This document shows positions 29,044-37,655 of a stretch of DNA of 64,000 nt, in pieces. This DNA is from Massilia sp. KIM (GTDB taxonomy: Bacteria > Pseudomonadota > Gammaproteobacteria > Burkholderiales > Burkholderiaceae_D). The notes beneath the pieces were generated by a model. It searched no databases, was not told the DNA's origin, and was given only the letters and a program-made list of their open reading frames with translations. The first letter of the stretch is position 1; each line of letters opens with the position of its first letter. The translations under genes were made by a program, and so were the position numbers. Location of the stretch: the NCBI RefSeq assembly GCF_002007115.1, contig NZ_MVAD01000004.1:186001-250000 (forward strand), in the 5' to 3' direction.

Positions 29044-30333
29044 ATGCGGATCTTGCTGACGGGCGCAAGCGGTTTCATCGGACAACACCTGCTGCAGGCG
29101 CTGCTGGCACAAGGCCACCACGTGACCTGCGCCACGCGCAAGCCCGGGGCCGCCAGCGCCGACCCGCGCCTGTCCGCCATCCAGGCTGACTTCGCCAACG
29201 ATACCGACAAATCCGCCTGGCTGGCGCGCCTGTCGAACATCGACGTGGTCATCAACACAGTCGGCATCTTCCGCGAGAGTGGACGCCAGACTTTCGCCCG
29301 CCTGCATACCGAGACGCCGCGCGCCCTATTCGCCGCCTGCGCCGAATCGCACGAGGTGCAGATGGTGATCCAGCTCTCGGCCCTGGGCGCTGACGAAGAG
29401 GCGCAGACCCGCTACCACCTGTCCAAGAAGGCGGCCGACGACTACCTCGCTTCGCTGCCGGTGCGCGCCTACATCGTCCAGCCCTCGCTGGTCTACGGCC
29501 CCGAGGGCGCCAGCGCGCGCGCCTTCCGCACCCTGGCCAGCATGCCCTTCACCGTGCGCTTCGGCAGCGCGCCCCAGCTGGTGCAGCCGATCCACATCGA
29601 CGACCTGGTGGCCGCGATCCTCGGCCTGCTCCAGCATCGCCTGCCGCTGCCCCACGGCCGCACCGCGCTGCGCCTGCCCCTGGTCGGGCTAGAAGCCATG
29701 CCCTTCACCGACTACCTGACGGCGCTGCGGCGCGCCATGGGCATGGGACGGCTGCGCGTGCTGCCGCTGCCCGACGGCGTGGCGCGGCTGGTGGCGAAGA
29801 TGGGCAGGGTGGTGCCGGGCGCCCTGCTCGACGAGGACGCGCTTAGCATGCTCAACCGCGGCAACACCGCCGACCCGGGCCTCACCACGCGCCTGCTCGG
29901 CCATCCGCCACGGCCGGTGACCCAGTTCATCACCAGCCCGGCGGCCGAGCGCGCGCACGCCAAGCTGGGCTGGCTGCTGCCGGTGCTGCGCGGCAGCATC
30001 GCCACGGTCTGGATCCTGACCGCCCTGGTGTCCTACGGGCTGTATCCGGTCGAGGACAGCTACGCCCTGCTGGCGCGCACCGGCATTCCCGCCGAGCTGC
30101 AGCCGCTGATGCTCTACGGCGCCGCCAGCTTCGACCTGCTGCTGGGCCTGGGCATCCTGTTCCTGAAGCGGCGCCGCTGGCTGTGGCTGGCGCAACTGGC
30201 CCTGATCGGCTTCTACACGGTGGTGATCGCCATCAAGCTGCCGGAATTCCTGCTCCACCCCTACGGGCCGCTGACCAAGAACCTGCCCATGCTCGCGGCC
30301 ATCTGGCTGCTCTACGAACTCGAGGAGAAATGA
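29044..30333 (+). CDS. NAD(P)-binding SDR fused to a DoxX-like membrane domain
   Basis: A 429-aa two-part protein. Residues 1 to about 290 form an extended-SDR/NmrA-like domain: LLTGASGFIGQHL glycine motif at the N-terminus, then VINTVGIFRE and YHLSKKAADDYL (Tyr-x3-Lys-like). The last 130 residues hold four hydrophobic helices like DoxX/DUF4345-type proteins. AAAGGAAG supports ATG 29044. The stop overlaps the next start (ATGATG around 30330), so it is coupled to the DUF2269 gene. The fusion suggests a membrane-attached, nucleotide-dependent enzyme; the substrate is unknown. Confidence 0.85.
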   Translation: MRILLTGASGFIGQHLLQALLAQGHHVTCATRKPGAASADPRLSAIQADFANDTDKSAWLARLSNIDVVINTVGIFRESGRQTFARLHTETPRALFAACAESHEVQMVIQLSALGADEEAQTRYHLSKKAADDYLASLPVRAYIVQPSLVYGPEGASARAFRTLASMPFTVRFGSAPQLVQPIHIDDLVAAILGLLQHRLPLPHGRTALRLPLVGLEAMPFTDYLTALRRAMGMGRLRVLPLPDGVARLVAKMGRVVPGALLDEDALSMLNRGNTADPGLTTRLLGHPPRPVTQFITSPAAERAHAKLGWLLPVLRGSIATVWILTALVSYGLYPVEDSYALLARTGIPAELQPLMLYGAASFDLLLGLGILFLKRRRWLWLAQLALIGFYTVVIAIKLPEFLLHPYGPLTKNLPMLAAIWLLYELEEK

Positions 30334-30797
30334 TGGAATACGTCGTCGTGAAGTGGCTGCACATCCTGTCCTCGACCTTCCTGTTCGGCACCGGCATCGG
30401 TTCCGCCTGGTACATGCTGTTCGCCAACGTCAGCCGCGACGTGCGCGCCATCGCGGTGGTGGCCAAGTACGTGGTGATCGCCGACTGGCTGTTCACCGCC
30501 ACCACCGCCGTGCTGCAGCCGGCCACCGGCTTCTACATGGCCCACCTGGCCGGCTATCCGCTGCACAGCAAGTGGATCATGTGGTCGGTGATCCTGTACG
30601 TGATCGCCGGCGCCTGCTGGCTGCCGGTGGTGTGGCTGCAGATGCGCATGCGCGACCTGGCCCAGGAGGCGGCGCGCAGCAATGGCGAGCTGCCGGCGCA
30701 GTACTGGCGTTATTTCCGGATCTGGGTCACGCTCGGGGTGCCGGCCTTTATCGCTTTCGTCGTGATCTTCTGGCTGATGGTGGCCAAGCCCATGTAA
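30333..30797 (+). CDS. DUF2269 family inner-membrane protein
   Basis: A 154-aa protein with four membrane helices. The start VVKWLHILSSTFLFGTGIGSAWYM, with an intramembrane His, is characteristic of DUF2269; further helices lie at about 50-72, 85-103 and 130-150. ATG 30333 is chosen over 30330 because AGGAG is then 5 bp away. Function unknown; the His may bind haem or metal, but nothing here proves it. It is the second gene of a two-gene operon with the SDR-DoxX fusion. Confidence 0.85.
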   Translation: MEYVVVKWLHILSSTFLFGTGIGSAWYMLFANVSRDVRAIAVVAKYVVIADWLFTATTAVLQPATGFYMAHLAGYPLHSKWIMWSVILYVIAGACWLPVVWLQMRMRDLAQEAARSNGELPAQYWRYFRIWVTLGVPAFIAFVVIFWLMVAKPM

Positions 30798-30827
30798 TTC
30801 CACAAGTACACTGAAAGAGAGGAACAG

Positions 30828-31853
30828 ATGCGCGCTTACCAAATCCTGCCCGGCGCCAATATCGACGGGCTGCAATGCGTCGACTACCCGGACCGCGAGC
30901 TGGGCACCGGCGAAGTCCGGATCCGGGTGCATGCCGTATCCCTGAACTACCGCGACCTGATGGTTGCGAGCGGCAATTACCTGGTGACCGTGGATGACCC
31001 GATCATCCCCTGCTCGGACGGCGCCGGCGAGGTGCTGGCCACCGGCCCCGGCGTGACCCGGGTGCAGAAGGGCGACCGCGTGGTCGGCTCCTTCTTCCCC
31101 TTCTGGTTCGACGGCGGACCCACGCCGGAAAAGGTGCGCCACGCCCTGGGGGGCGACATCGACGGCATGCTGGCCGAGGAAGTCATCCTGCACGAGGATG
31201 CGCTGGCCAGGATTCCGGCCGGCCTGAGCTTCATCGAGGCCTCGACCATGCCCTGCGCGGCGGTCACCGCCTGGAATGCGATCTTCGTGTCCAGCAATGG
31301 GGTGAAGCCGGGCGACACCGTGCTGCTGCTGGGCACGGGTGGCGTTTCCATCCTCGGCCTGCAACTGGCGCGGGCGGCCGGCCTGCGCACCATCATCACC
31401 TCGTCCAGCGACGAGAAGCTGGGACGGGCGCGCGAACTGGGCGCCCATCACACGATCAACTACCACAGCATTCCCGAATGGCATAACGAGGTGCTGCACC
31501 TGACCGGCAACCTGGGCGCGAAGGTGGTGCTGGAAGTGGGCGGGCAGGGCACGGTGAACCGCTCGGTGTCGGCGGCGGCGATGGGCGGCACGATCGCCAT
31601 CATCGGCGGGGTCAGCGGCTTCGGCGGCGAGGTGAATCCGGCTTCGCTGCTGGCCACCGCCAAGCGCATGGTCGGGATCTACGTCGGCAGCCGCAGCATG
31701 CTGGAGGACGTGATGCGTTTCGCCGAGGTGGGCGGCATCGCGCCGGTGATCGATCGCGTCTTCCCGTTCAGCCAGGCGCAGCAGGCCTACCGCTACATGG
31801 AATCCGGCTCGCACTTCGGCAAGGTGGTGATCGCCGTGACCGACCCGTCTTAA
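30828..31853 (+). CDS. Zinc-type alcohol dehydrogenase-like / quinone oxidoreductase family protein
   Basis: A 341-aa medium-chain dehydrogenase/reductase. N-terminal GroES-like domain (VSLNYRDLMVASGNY; IIPCSDGAGEV) and NAD(P)-binding domain with LLLGTGGVSILGLQLARAAG. The catalytic-zinc GHE motif is missing, so it is probably a zinc-free NADPH:quinone or enoyl reductase. AGAGAGGAA precedes the ATG. Its stop overlaps the convergent glutaminyl cyclotransferase stop by 4 bp. Substrate unknown. Confidence 0.88.
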   Translation: MRAYQILPGANIDGLQCVDYPDRELGTGEVRIRVHAVSLNYRDLMVASGNYLVTVDDPIIPCSDGAGEVLATGPGVTRVQKGDRVVGSFFPFWFDGGPTPEKVRHALGGDIDGMLAEEVILHEDALARIPAGLSFIEASTMPCAAVTAWNAIFVSSNGVKPGDTVLLLGTGGVSILGLQLARAAGLRTIITSSSDEKLGRARELGAHHTINYHSIPEWHNEVLHLTGNLGAKVVLEVGGQGTVNRSVSAAAMGGTIAIIGGVSGFGGEVNPASLLATAKRMVGIYVGSRSMLEDVMRFAEVGGIAPVIDRVFPFSQAQQAYRYMESGSHFGKVVIAVTDPS

Positions 31854-32620
31854 GGTTTCAGGGGCACCAGTTCGATCTCGAACAGCTTGGGCCACAGCTT
31901 GCCGGTGACGAACAGGCGCTTGCTCTTGGCGTCCCAGGCGATGCCATTGAGCACGGCGTCCGGGTCGCTGGTGCCGCGCTGCGGGCGCGGCAGCAGGCCG
32001 GTGAGGTTGATCCAGCCGACCACCTTGCCGCTGTCCTTGTCGATGCGGGCGATCACGTCGGTGCCCCAGATGTTGGAGTACAGCTCGCCGTCGACCACTT
32101 CGAGCTCGTTGAGGCGGTCGATCGGCTGGTTATCGGCCGTCACCTGGATGCGGCGCACTTCCTTCATCGTCTTGGGGTCGAGGATGCGGATGAAGGAGCT
32201 GCCGTCGCTCATGTAGAGCTGCCTGGCGTCGCTGGCCAGGCCCCAGCCTTCGCCCTCGTACTTGAAGCTCTGCTTGAGCGTGAAACTCTTGAGGTCGAAG
32301 ACATAGCCGACCTGCGAGGTCCAGGTCAGGCCGACCAGGTGGTTGCCCACCGCCGCCGCGCCTTCGCCGAATACCTCGGGCGGCAAGTCCTTCTTCTGCA
32401 CCACCTTGCCGCTCTTGAGCTCCACCTTGCGTATGGCGGAAAGACCTTGTCGCCCGGTACTTTCGTACAAGTAACCGTCACGGAAAAACAGGCCTTGGGT
32501 AAAGGCTTGCGGATCGTGGGGATAGGTATTCTTGACGACGTAGCCGTAGACCGGAATCGCCGCCTGGACGGCGCCCGCGACGGTCCAGGCGAGGGCGAGG
32601 GTGGTGAACTGTTTCAGCAT
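31850..32620 (-). CDS. Glutaminyl-peptide cyclotransferase
   Basis: A 256-aa exported protein of the plant-type (beta-propeller) glutamine cyclotransferase family. Signal peptide about 1-21 (LAWTVAGAVQAA), then propeller strands: HDPQAFTQGLFF, YLYESTGRQGLS, LNELEVVDGELYSNIWGTD and LNGIAWDAKSKRLFVTGKLWP, which are the conserved family blocks. It forms N-terminal pyroglutamate on periplasmic or secreted proteins. ATG 32620 gives a clean signal peptide; an upstream GTG/ATG adds 12 residues. Confidence 0.9.
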   Translation of the reverse strand: MLKQFTTLALAWTVAGAVQAAIPVYGYVVKNTYPHDPQAFTQGLFFRDGYLYESTGRQGLSAIRKVELKSGKVVQKKDLPPEVFGEGAAAVGNHLVGLTWTSQVGYVFDLKSFTLKQSFKYEGEGWGLASDARQLYMSDGSSFIRILDPKTMKEVRRIQVTADNQPIDRLNELEVVDGELYSNIWGTDVIARIDKDSGKVVGWINLTGLLPRPQRGTSDPDAVLNGIAWDAKSKRLFVTGKLWPKLFEIELVPLKP

Positions 32621-32665
32621 GGCATGTTCTAGATAGGCAGGCGCAGAGGGTAGCACGAAGCCGGT

Positions 32666-33145
32666 TCAGACGTAGGCCAGCAGGCGGCCGCAGGCGATGA
32701 CGGCGATCCAGAGCAGTATGGACAAGGCGGCATGGAATTTCGCCCGTCCCGGCGCCTCCGTGTGCCAGGCGTCCGCACTGCGATAAGGACCGGTGTGGAA
32801 CAGCAGGGCGTTCAGGCCCGCGGTGGCGAGCAGCGCCAGCTTGAGCTGGAAAGCGCGGTTGCCGAGCAGGTCAAGCGGCTGGGTGGCGAACATCAGCAAG
32901 CCGGTCGGCACGATGAGCAGCAGACTGCCCACCGACCACGGCAGCAGGTAGCGCGCCAGCGTGCGCACCGGCAACTCACGTCCGAAGCCCAGCACCCTCA
33001 GGTCGAACATCGCCACCGCGCCCACCAGCACGGAAAAGCCGACGATGTGGGCCGTCTCGACGATCGGATACAGCCAGGGATCGTCGCGCATGGCGCTGAC
33101 CAGGGGCAGCGACGCGGCAATATCTGCCACGCCCTGTGCCGCCAT
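32666..33145 (-). CDS. Small integral membrane protein (DUF6644-like)
   Basis: A 159-aa protein with four membrane helices (about 33-50, 66-86, 98-116, 138-156). The N-terminal WLYPIVETAHIVGFSVLVG with a Glu-x2-His pair in the first helix is like the DUF2214/DUF6644 proteins. Its ATG overlaps the TGA of the upstream DUF6152-like gene, so it is translated with it; the pair recurs together in related genomes as far as I recall. Function unknown. Confidence 0.78.
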   Translation of the reverse strand: MAAQGVADIAASLPLVSAMRDDPWLYPIVETAHIVGFSVLVGAVAMFDLRVLGFGRELPVRTLARYLLPWSVGSLLLIVPTGLLMFATQPLDLLGNRAFQLKLALLATAGLNALLFHTGPYRSADAWHTEAPGRAKFHAALSILLWIAVIACGRLLAYV

Positions 33146-33483
33146 CAGCGCAGCTCCGTCGTCTTGTCGCCGATGGTGATGCGTTCGGCGCGCAATTCGT
33201 CCGGTTTATTGCGGTTGGGATAGCCGTAGACGCTGGCCTTGCCGCCGGTGGCGAGCATGTCCTTGGCCAGGCCGCGGTTTTCCATGCGCGAGGGCGGAGC
33301 CAGCACTACCAGCCAGGTCTTGTCAGCCGTTTTCAGGCGGACATAGCCGTGCGGCTGGATATAGCCGGATTCCTCGATGGTGCCGGTCAGCTGCAGCGGC
33401 TGGTCGGCCTTGTATTCACTCCAGCCATGATGGGCGGAAGCCGTGGTGGCCACCAAGGCGGCCAGCAAAAACAGACGTTTCAT
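33145..33483 (-). CDS. DUF6152-like small exported protein
   Basis: A 112-aa protein with a signal peptide (about 1-17, ALVATTASA) and mature start HHGWSEY, followed by a small beta-barrel-like domain (LQLTGTIEESGYIQPHG; WLVVLAPPSRMENRGL). The HHGW start and pattern TGT(I/V)...NPH are typical of DUF6152. GGAG lies before ATG 33483; a GTG two codons upstream is less likely. Possibly a metal-binding periplasmic protein, given the exposed His pair; not proven. Confidence 0.8.
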   Translation of the reverse strand: MKRLFLLAALVATTASAHHGWSEYKADQPLQLTGTIEESGYIQPHGYVRLKTADKTWLVVLAPPSRMENRGLAKDMLATGGKASVYGYPNRNKPDELRAERITIGDKTTELR

Positions 33484-33555
33484 GGGCACACTCCGGTTGA
33501 GGACAACGCGACGATTGTACTCCCGCTGGCGGCACTGGCTCGCGCAATCCCTGCG

Positions 33556-34125
33556 CTAGGCGTGCGCGCGCAACACGCCCAGCTTGGCGAGACGCCCGCC
33601 GGCCGGGCGCGCAACCACGATCTCGCCCTGGGCGACATATTCGCTCACCAGGGCGCGGATGTTGACGTCGTGGGTGACCAGCACCAGGTTGTCCTTGCCG
33701 GCATAGGCGCCGGCCCGGGCCAGCACCTGGGCCAGCTTCTCGCGTTGCGACGCCTCGCCATCCTGGAACATCGAGTCCAGCATGGGAGCCGGCTCGACCC
33801 GGCCGAAGGCCAGGCGCGCGGTGTCGAGGCAGCGGCACCAGCGGCTGGACAGGACCTCGCCAACCGGGATCTTACGGCTGCGAAAGGCTTCGCCGATGCG
33901 GCGCGCGTCCTTGCGGCCGGCCTCGGACAAATTGCGCTGGGTCTTGCATTCGGTCAGCACGAAGCCGGGCGGGTCGCCGATGCCCGGGTGGGTGGCGGCG
34001 TGGCGCATCAGGAGCACGTGGCCGCCCTCGCCCAGGCGCTGCCAGAGCGCGGCGGGGTCGGCGTCGGCCCAGAGGGGCGGGCTGGCGCCGGCGGCGAGCA
34101 GCGCCAGCACATGTCGTCGGTCCAT
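33556..34125 (-). CDS. Exported histidine phosphatase family protein
   Basis: A 189-aa protein with a short N-terminal signal (RRHVLALLAAGASPPLWA, twin Arg at 3-4 is compatible with Tat) and a phosphoglycerate-mutase-like phosphatase domain. The catalytic block is HVLLMRHAATHPG (catalytic His in RHA), with the second His in LVTHDVNIRAL and Arg in SSRWCRCLDTARL. Substrate unknown. ATG 34125 gives the signal peptide directly at the N-terminus. It is divergent from a GNAT acetyltransferase 131 bp away. Confidence 0.87.
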   Translation of the reverse strand: MDRRHVLALLAAGASPPLWADADPAALWQRLGEGGHVLLMRHAATHPGIGDPPGFVLTECKTQRNLSEAGRKDARRIGEAFRSRKIPVGEVLSSRWCRCLDTARLAFGRVEPAPMLDSMFQDGEASQREKLAQVLARAGAYAGKDNLVLVTHDVNIRALVSEYVAQGEIVVARPAGGRLAKLGVLRAHA

Positions 34126-34256
34126 GGTCGTCTCCGCAAGAAGATGTCTGGGAATTATCCGTCGCCACGGCCGAGCCGGGCGCACAAGTTAGCTGCCAGG
34201 ATATCTTGTCTTGGGGAATGCTATGCTGGAGTCAACGCCACAGGAGGAGAGCCCTC

Positions 34257-34736
34257 ATGCCGATGCGACGCACGGCGGTCAGCGCCGATCTTGCCGAGCT
34301 TTGGGCCTTGCGCACCAGGGCCGTGCGGGCCAGCTGCGCCACCCATTATCCTCCCGACATCATCGACACCTGGTGCGCCGCGCCACCGCCCGCCACGCTG
34401 CCCCTGCTGGTGCAGGCCGGTGGCGGTCTGGTGGCCGAGGAGGATGGCCGGGTGATCGGCTACGCCATCCTCAACCAGGAAACGGGCGAGGTCGACGCCG
34501 TCTTCGTCGAGCCCGAGCACCAGGGCCGGGGCATCGCGCGCGACCTGATGCAGCGCCTGGAGACGCTGGCGGTGGCGCGCGGCCTGCCGCGCCTGTTCCT
34601 GTCCGCCTCGCTCAACGCCGTGCCCTTCTACGAGCGCGCGGGCTTTCGCTCGCTGCGCGAGGAGATCTATTCACACCGCAGCGGCATTGGCATTCGCTCG
34701 GTGTTCATGGAAAAGCCGCTGGCCCGCCACGCTTGA
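34257..34736 (+). CDS. GNAT family N-acetyltransferase
   Basis: A 159-aa acetyl-CoA-dependent acetyltransferase. The acetyl-CoA loop is VEPEHQGRGIARDLM (Q-x2-G-x-G/A) and the C-terminal strand block is LFLSASLNAVPFYERAGF, a standard GNAT motif pair. AGGAGGAG lies ahead of ATG 34257. Substrate is unknown. Gene stands alone and converges on the DltE-like SDR. Confidence 0.88.
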   Translation: MPMRRTAVSADLAELWALRTRAVRASCATHYPPDIIDTWCAAPPPATLPLLVQAGGGLVAEEDGRVIGYAILNQETGEVDAVFVEPEHQGRGIARDLMQRLETLAVARGLPRLFLSASLNAVPFYERAGFRSLREEIYSHRSGIGIRSVFMEKPLARHA

Positions 34737-34749
34737 TGGGTGCCCGCTC

Positions 34750-35511
34750 TCAGTACACGGGGATCGGGTTCGCCTGCAGGTAGGCGTTGAACTCGTTGAC
34801 CAGTTTGTGCTCATTGGGACCGGCGTTGTCGCGCATTGGCTTGGCCGCTTCGACCACCACTTCTTCCTTGTCGCTTGCCAGCGCCGCCATGGTCTGCTCG
34901 ATGAAGGCCTCGAGCGGCATGGCGCGCGGATCGTCGCCTTTATAGACCAGGTCCGTGTTGACCCAGGGCGGGGCGATTTCCTGCAGCTTCACAGAGGTGT
35001 CGCGCAGCATGAAGCGTTGCGACAGCGTGTACGAGTGCAGGGCGGCCTTGGTGGCCGAGTAGACGGCGGTCGAGGCCAGCGGCACATAGGCTAGCACCGA
35101 GGTGTTGTTGATGATGGTGGCGCGCGGCTGCCGCTTCAGGTGGCCGACCAGGGCGGCGCTCATGCGGATTGGGCCGAGCAGGTTCGTGGTCACGGTGGAC
35201 AGCATCACCTCTTCGTCGATCTCGCCGGCGGCGTCATCGAAAGGCATGATGCCGGCGTTGTTGACCAGCACGTTCAGCGCGGGGAAGTCCCTGGTCAGCT
35301 GGCCGGCCACGCGCTTGATGCTGGCCGGGTCGGCGATGTCCAGTTCCACCGCGTGCATTCCAGGGTTGGCCTTCACGACTTCATCGAGCAGGGCCTTGCG
35401 GCGGCCGGCGATGATCACGGTGTTGCCCAGCTTGTGGAAGGCTTCCGCCAGGCCGCGTCCGATGCCCGAGGTACCGCCGGTGATGAGGATGGTGTTGTCG
35501 GTGAGTTGCAT
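34750..35511 (-). CDS. DltE-like short-chain dehydrogenase
   Basis: A 253-aa classical SDR: ITGGTSGIGRGLA (NAD(P)-binding), NNAGIMPF, and catalytic Ser/Tyr/Lys in NTSVLAY and YSATKAALHSY. The closest named relatives are DltE-type oxidoreductases of the uncharacterised SDR group. AAGGAGA precedes the ATG. It lies downstream of a second SDR on the same strand, with a 117-bp gap, and probably arose with it as an oxidative-stress or aldehyde-handling pair; that is inference. Confidence 0.88.
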   Translation of the reverse strand: MQLTDNTILITGGTSGIGRGLAEAFHKLGNTVIIAGRRKALLDEVVKANPGMHAVELDIADPASIKRVAGQLTRDFPALNVLVNNAGIMPFDDAAGEIDEEVMLSTVTTNLLGPIRMSAALVGHLKRQPRATIINNTSVLAYVPLASTAVYSATKAALHSYTLSQRFMLRDTSVKLQEIAPPWVNTDLVYKGDDPRAMPLEAFIEQTMAALASDKEEVVVEAAKPMRDNAGPNEHKLVNEFNAYLQANPIPVY

Positions 35512-35628
35512 GGTCTTCTCCTTGTTCGATGATGTCGTTCGGTGAATGCTGCGTCGTGTCGGAACTATAGGTTGCGGCGGGGCGGCCGGCCGGTCGAATA
35601 CGCCTCGATTCCGGCCAAGGTGCGCGCC

Positions 35629-36444
35629 TCAGGCGGCCTTGGGAGCCAGGTAGCGCGGCGCCGGGGTGCTGCGCGACAGGTTGGGGCCGAGCGCCAGGCG
35701 GGCGGCTTCGAACTTGTCCCAGTCGGCGGCTTCGGGCAGGGCGGGGATGGTGATCACTTCGCCCAGGTCCAGGCCGGCGAGGGCGGCGTCGACCAGGTCG
35801 TTCACGTGCATCACGATGTCCTGCGGAAGGTGGGCCACCGGCACGCCGGCGTGGTCCCAGAACTCGGTGGCGGTGGCGCCCGGCAGGACGGCCTGGACCC
35901 GCACGCCCTTGCTGCCGACTTCGTGCTGCAGCGACTGGGTCAGGGCCAGCACGAAGGCCTTGCTGCCGCCGTAGGTGCCGTTCAGGACTTCGGGGGCGAC
36001 GGCGACGATGGACGAGATGTTGATGATGGTGCCTTGGCCGCGCTGGACCAGGCGCGGGGTGACGGCGCGGGTCAGGCGGGTGAGCGCGGTGACGTTCAGG
36101 GCGATCATGCGGTCCAGGTCTTCGGGCGAGGAATCGAGCATGCTGGCGGTGGCGCCCAGGCCGGCGTTGTTGAGCAGCAGGGTGATCGACTCGTCGCTGG
36201 CCAGGCGCTGTTCGACGGCGCGCAGGTCTTCGGTGCGGGTCAGGTCGGCCGGCAGGATGTCGATCTTGCGGCCGGTGGCGGCGCGCACGCTGGCGGCCAC
36301 CTGTTCGAGGCGCTCGCGGTTGCGGGCGACCAGGACCAGGTCGTAGCCGCGTTCGGCCAGGCGCTGCGCGTAGCGCGCGCCGATGCCGGTGGATGCGCCG
36401 GTGATCAGGGCGGTGCCGGTTTGTGCGTTGGTGGTGGTGTTCAT
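35629..36444 (-). CDS. SDR family NAD(P)-dependent oxidoreductase
   Basis: A 271-aa SDR with ITGASTGIGARYA, NNAGLGATA, Ser in NISSIVAV and the YGGSKAFV catalytic Tyr-Lys. The mid-chain VLPGATATEFWDHAG follows the usual post-catalytic strand. AAGGAGAGCGAC lies before the ATG. It is the first gene on this strand after a 510-bp gene-free region with repeats; the promoter must lie there. Substrate unknown. Confidence 0.88.
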   Translation of the reverse strand: MNTTTNAQTGTALITGASTGIGARYAQRLAERGYDLVLVARNRERLEQVAASVRAATGRKIDILPADLTRTEDLRAVEQRLASDESITLLLNNAGLGATASMLDSSPEDLDRMIALNVTALTRLTRAVTPRLVQRGQGTIINISSIVAVAPEVLNGTYGGSKAFVLALTQSLQHEVGSKGVRVQAVLPGATATEFWDHAGVPVAHLPQDIVMHVNDLVDAALAGLDLGEVITIPALPEAADWDKFEAARLALGPNLSRSTPAPRYLAPKAA

Positions 36445-36615
36445 GTCGCTCTCCTTGGGTTGGTTGTTCAGGTTGGTATTTCCTTGCTCGATGTGAACAG
36501 TCTACGGAGGAGAGGCATGGCCAGTTGGCCGTATATCCCTCGATTTGGGACATCTTGGCGATGGCGGAAAAGGTGGGATTGCGGACATGGGGTGGAACAT
36601 GGCCGTGATACGCCA
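36445..36615. other. Start of a 510-bp gene-free region (36445-36954)
   Basis: Between the SDR start and the nitroreductase stop there is no convincing gene. The first part probably carries the SDR promoter. Open frames across it show no family resemblance. The remainder is occupied by tandem and palindromic repeats described separately; the last 80 bp before the nitroreductase stop contain a run of A and the inverted GCACGCCGT pair (about 36890-36908), which on the minus strand gives a hairpin followed by T and may be the nitroreductase terminator. Confidence 0.5.
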
Positions 36616-36721
36616 GTCCGCACCTGCGCAGGTCAGTGGGTCGCTGCGCACCTCAGTCACGCATCTTCAGCACGCGAGTCACGCAACTCCAGCACGTCAG
36701 TCCCGCGACCTATACACGTCA
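36616..36721. repeat. Degenerate 20-22 bp tandem repeat leading into a palindromic unit
   Basis: Five consecutive units can be laid out: two of 20 bp (36616, 36636) and three of 22 bp (36656, 36678, 36700), each beginning GT(C/G) and ending in CA or GA, e.g. GTCACGCAACTCCAGCACGTCA-like. The last runs directly into the REP-like unit at 36716. An inverted copy of the same 22-bp flank follows the partner unit (36821-36842), so the whole element is roughly symmetrical. Confidence 0.7.
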
Positions 36722-36821
36722 TTCCGGCGAAGGCCGGAATCCAAGTTTTACGCGCCGCCATCCACATCGAGCGCAGTGGGAACGCGGCGGACTTGGATTC
36801 CGGCCTTCGCCGGAATGACGT
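36716..36821. repeat. Inverted pair of REP-like palindromic units
   Basis: Unit 36716-36747 (ACGTC, palindrome TTCCGGCGAAGGCCGGAA, end CCAAGTT) and its reverse complement 36791-36821 are separated by 43 bp. The same sequence family is found at 17831, 17916, 23328 and 41880. Confidence 0.85.
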
Positions 36822-36954
36822 ACTGGAGGCGCGGGACTGACGTGCATAGACGGCGGAACCGCCGTGCATAAGAGGGTGCAAAAAAAACGGCGTGCACAAG
36901 GCACGCCGTCGACATAGCCGCCCAGTCAGGACGGCCGATGGACCGTTGAAAGAA

Positions 36955-37608
36955 TCACAGGAAAGTGAACACCTGTTCCTGCGTCAGCCGCGATTTCGGC
37001 AGCCCCGCGTTGAAGTCGGCGTCCGAGGAATAACCGAAGCTCGCCAGCACCAGGCTGCTCAAGCCCTTCTCGTTCAGCCCCAGTTCCGCGTCCAGGATCT
37101 TCTGGTCGAAACCTTCCATCGGGGTCGCATTGATTTCCAGCGTGGAGGCGCCCAGCAGGGCGGTGCCCAGCGCCAGGTAGACCTGCTTTTCGAGCCACTG
37201 CGCCACGTCCTTGCTGCCGTAGCGGTGCTGGCGCACGTAGCCGCGGCGGCCGGCGTCCTGGCCGGCGCGGGCGGCGGCGTCGCGGAAACGGCCGTCGCGG
37301 CCTTCCTGCTCCAGCAGGCGGTTCAGGTGCTCTTCATCCATGTCGATGCGGGCGCACAGCACGATCACGTGCGAGGCGTCCAGGATCTTCGACTGGTTGT
37401 ACGAATAGCCACCCGCCGCCGCCTTGGCGATGCGCGCCTTGCCTTCCGGGGTGTTGGCCACGACGAAGTGCCAGGGCTGCGAGTTCACCGACGAGGGGCT
37501 GTTGCGCAGCAGGTCGTAGACCTTCTGCATCACCTCTTCGGGGATGCGGCGCTCGGCATCGTAGGCTTTGGCGGTATGGCGCTTCTTGGCGGCCGACAGA
37601 ATATCCAT
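36955..37608 (-). CDS. Oxygen-insensitive NAD(P)H nitroreductase family protein
   Basis: A 217-aa FMN-dependent nitroreductase similar to NfsB/dihydropteridine reductase. Start MDILSAAKKRHTAKAYD contains the family R-x-T-x-K/R-x-(F/Y) FMN-phosphate motif; SPSSVNSQPWHFVV is the FMN-binding loop, and LGASTLEINATPMEGFD and YSSDADFN are typical C-terminal blocks. It reduces nitro compounds or quinones. It is 47 bp downstream of the ADH gene on the same strand, and both could be controlled by the LysR regulator divergent from the ADH. Confidence 0.92.
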   Translation of the reverse strand: MDILSAAKKRHTAKAYDAERRIPEEVMQKVYDLLRNSPSSVNSQPWHFVVANTPEGKARIAKAAAGGYSYNQSKILDASHVIVLCARIDMDEEHLNRLLEQEGRDGRFRDAAARAGQDAGRRGYVRQHRYGSKDVAQWLEKQVYLALGTALLGASTLEINATPMEGFDQKILDAELGLNEKGLSSLVLASFGYSSDADFNAGLPKSRLTQEQVFTFL

Positions 37609-37655
37609 GGTGTGATCCTCTTGCGATAAAACGAAAATGGTAAGCGATCTGCGAA

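Noticed and set aside
36423..36608. A short plus-strand ORF upstream of the SDR as a divergent regulator
   Set aside because: 61 codons overlapping the SDR start, no helix-turn-helix or other recognisable feature and no ribosome site.
36616..36721. Tandem 20-22 bp repeats as a CRISPR array
   Set aside because: Units are degenerate and contiguous with no unique spacers, and no cas genes are near.
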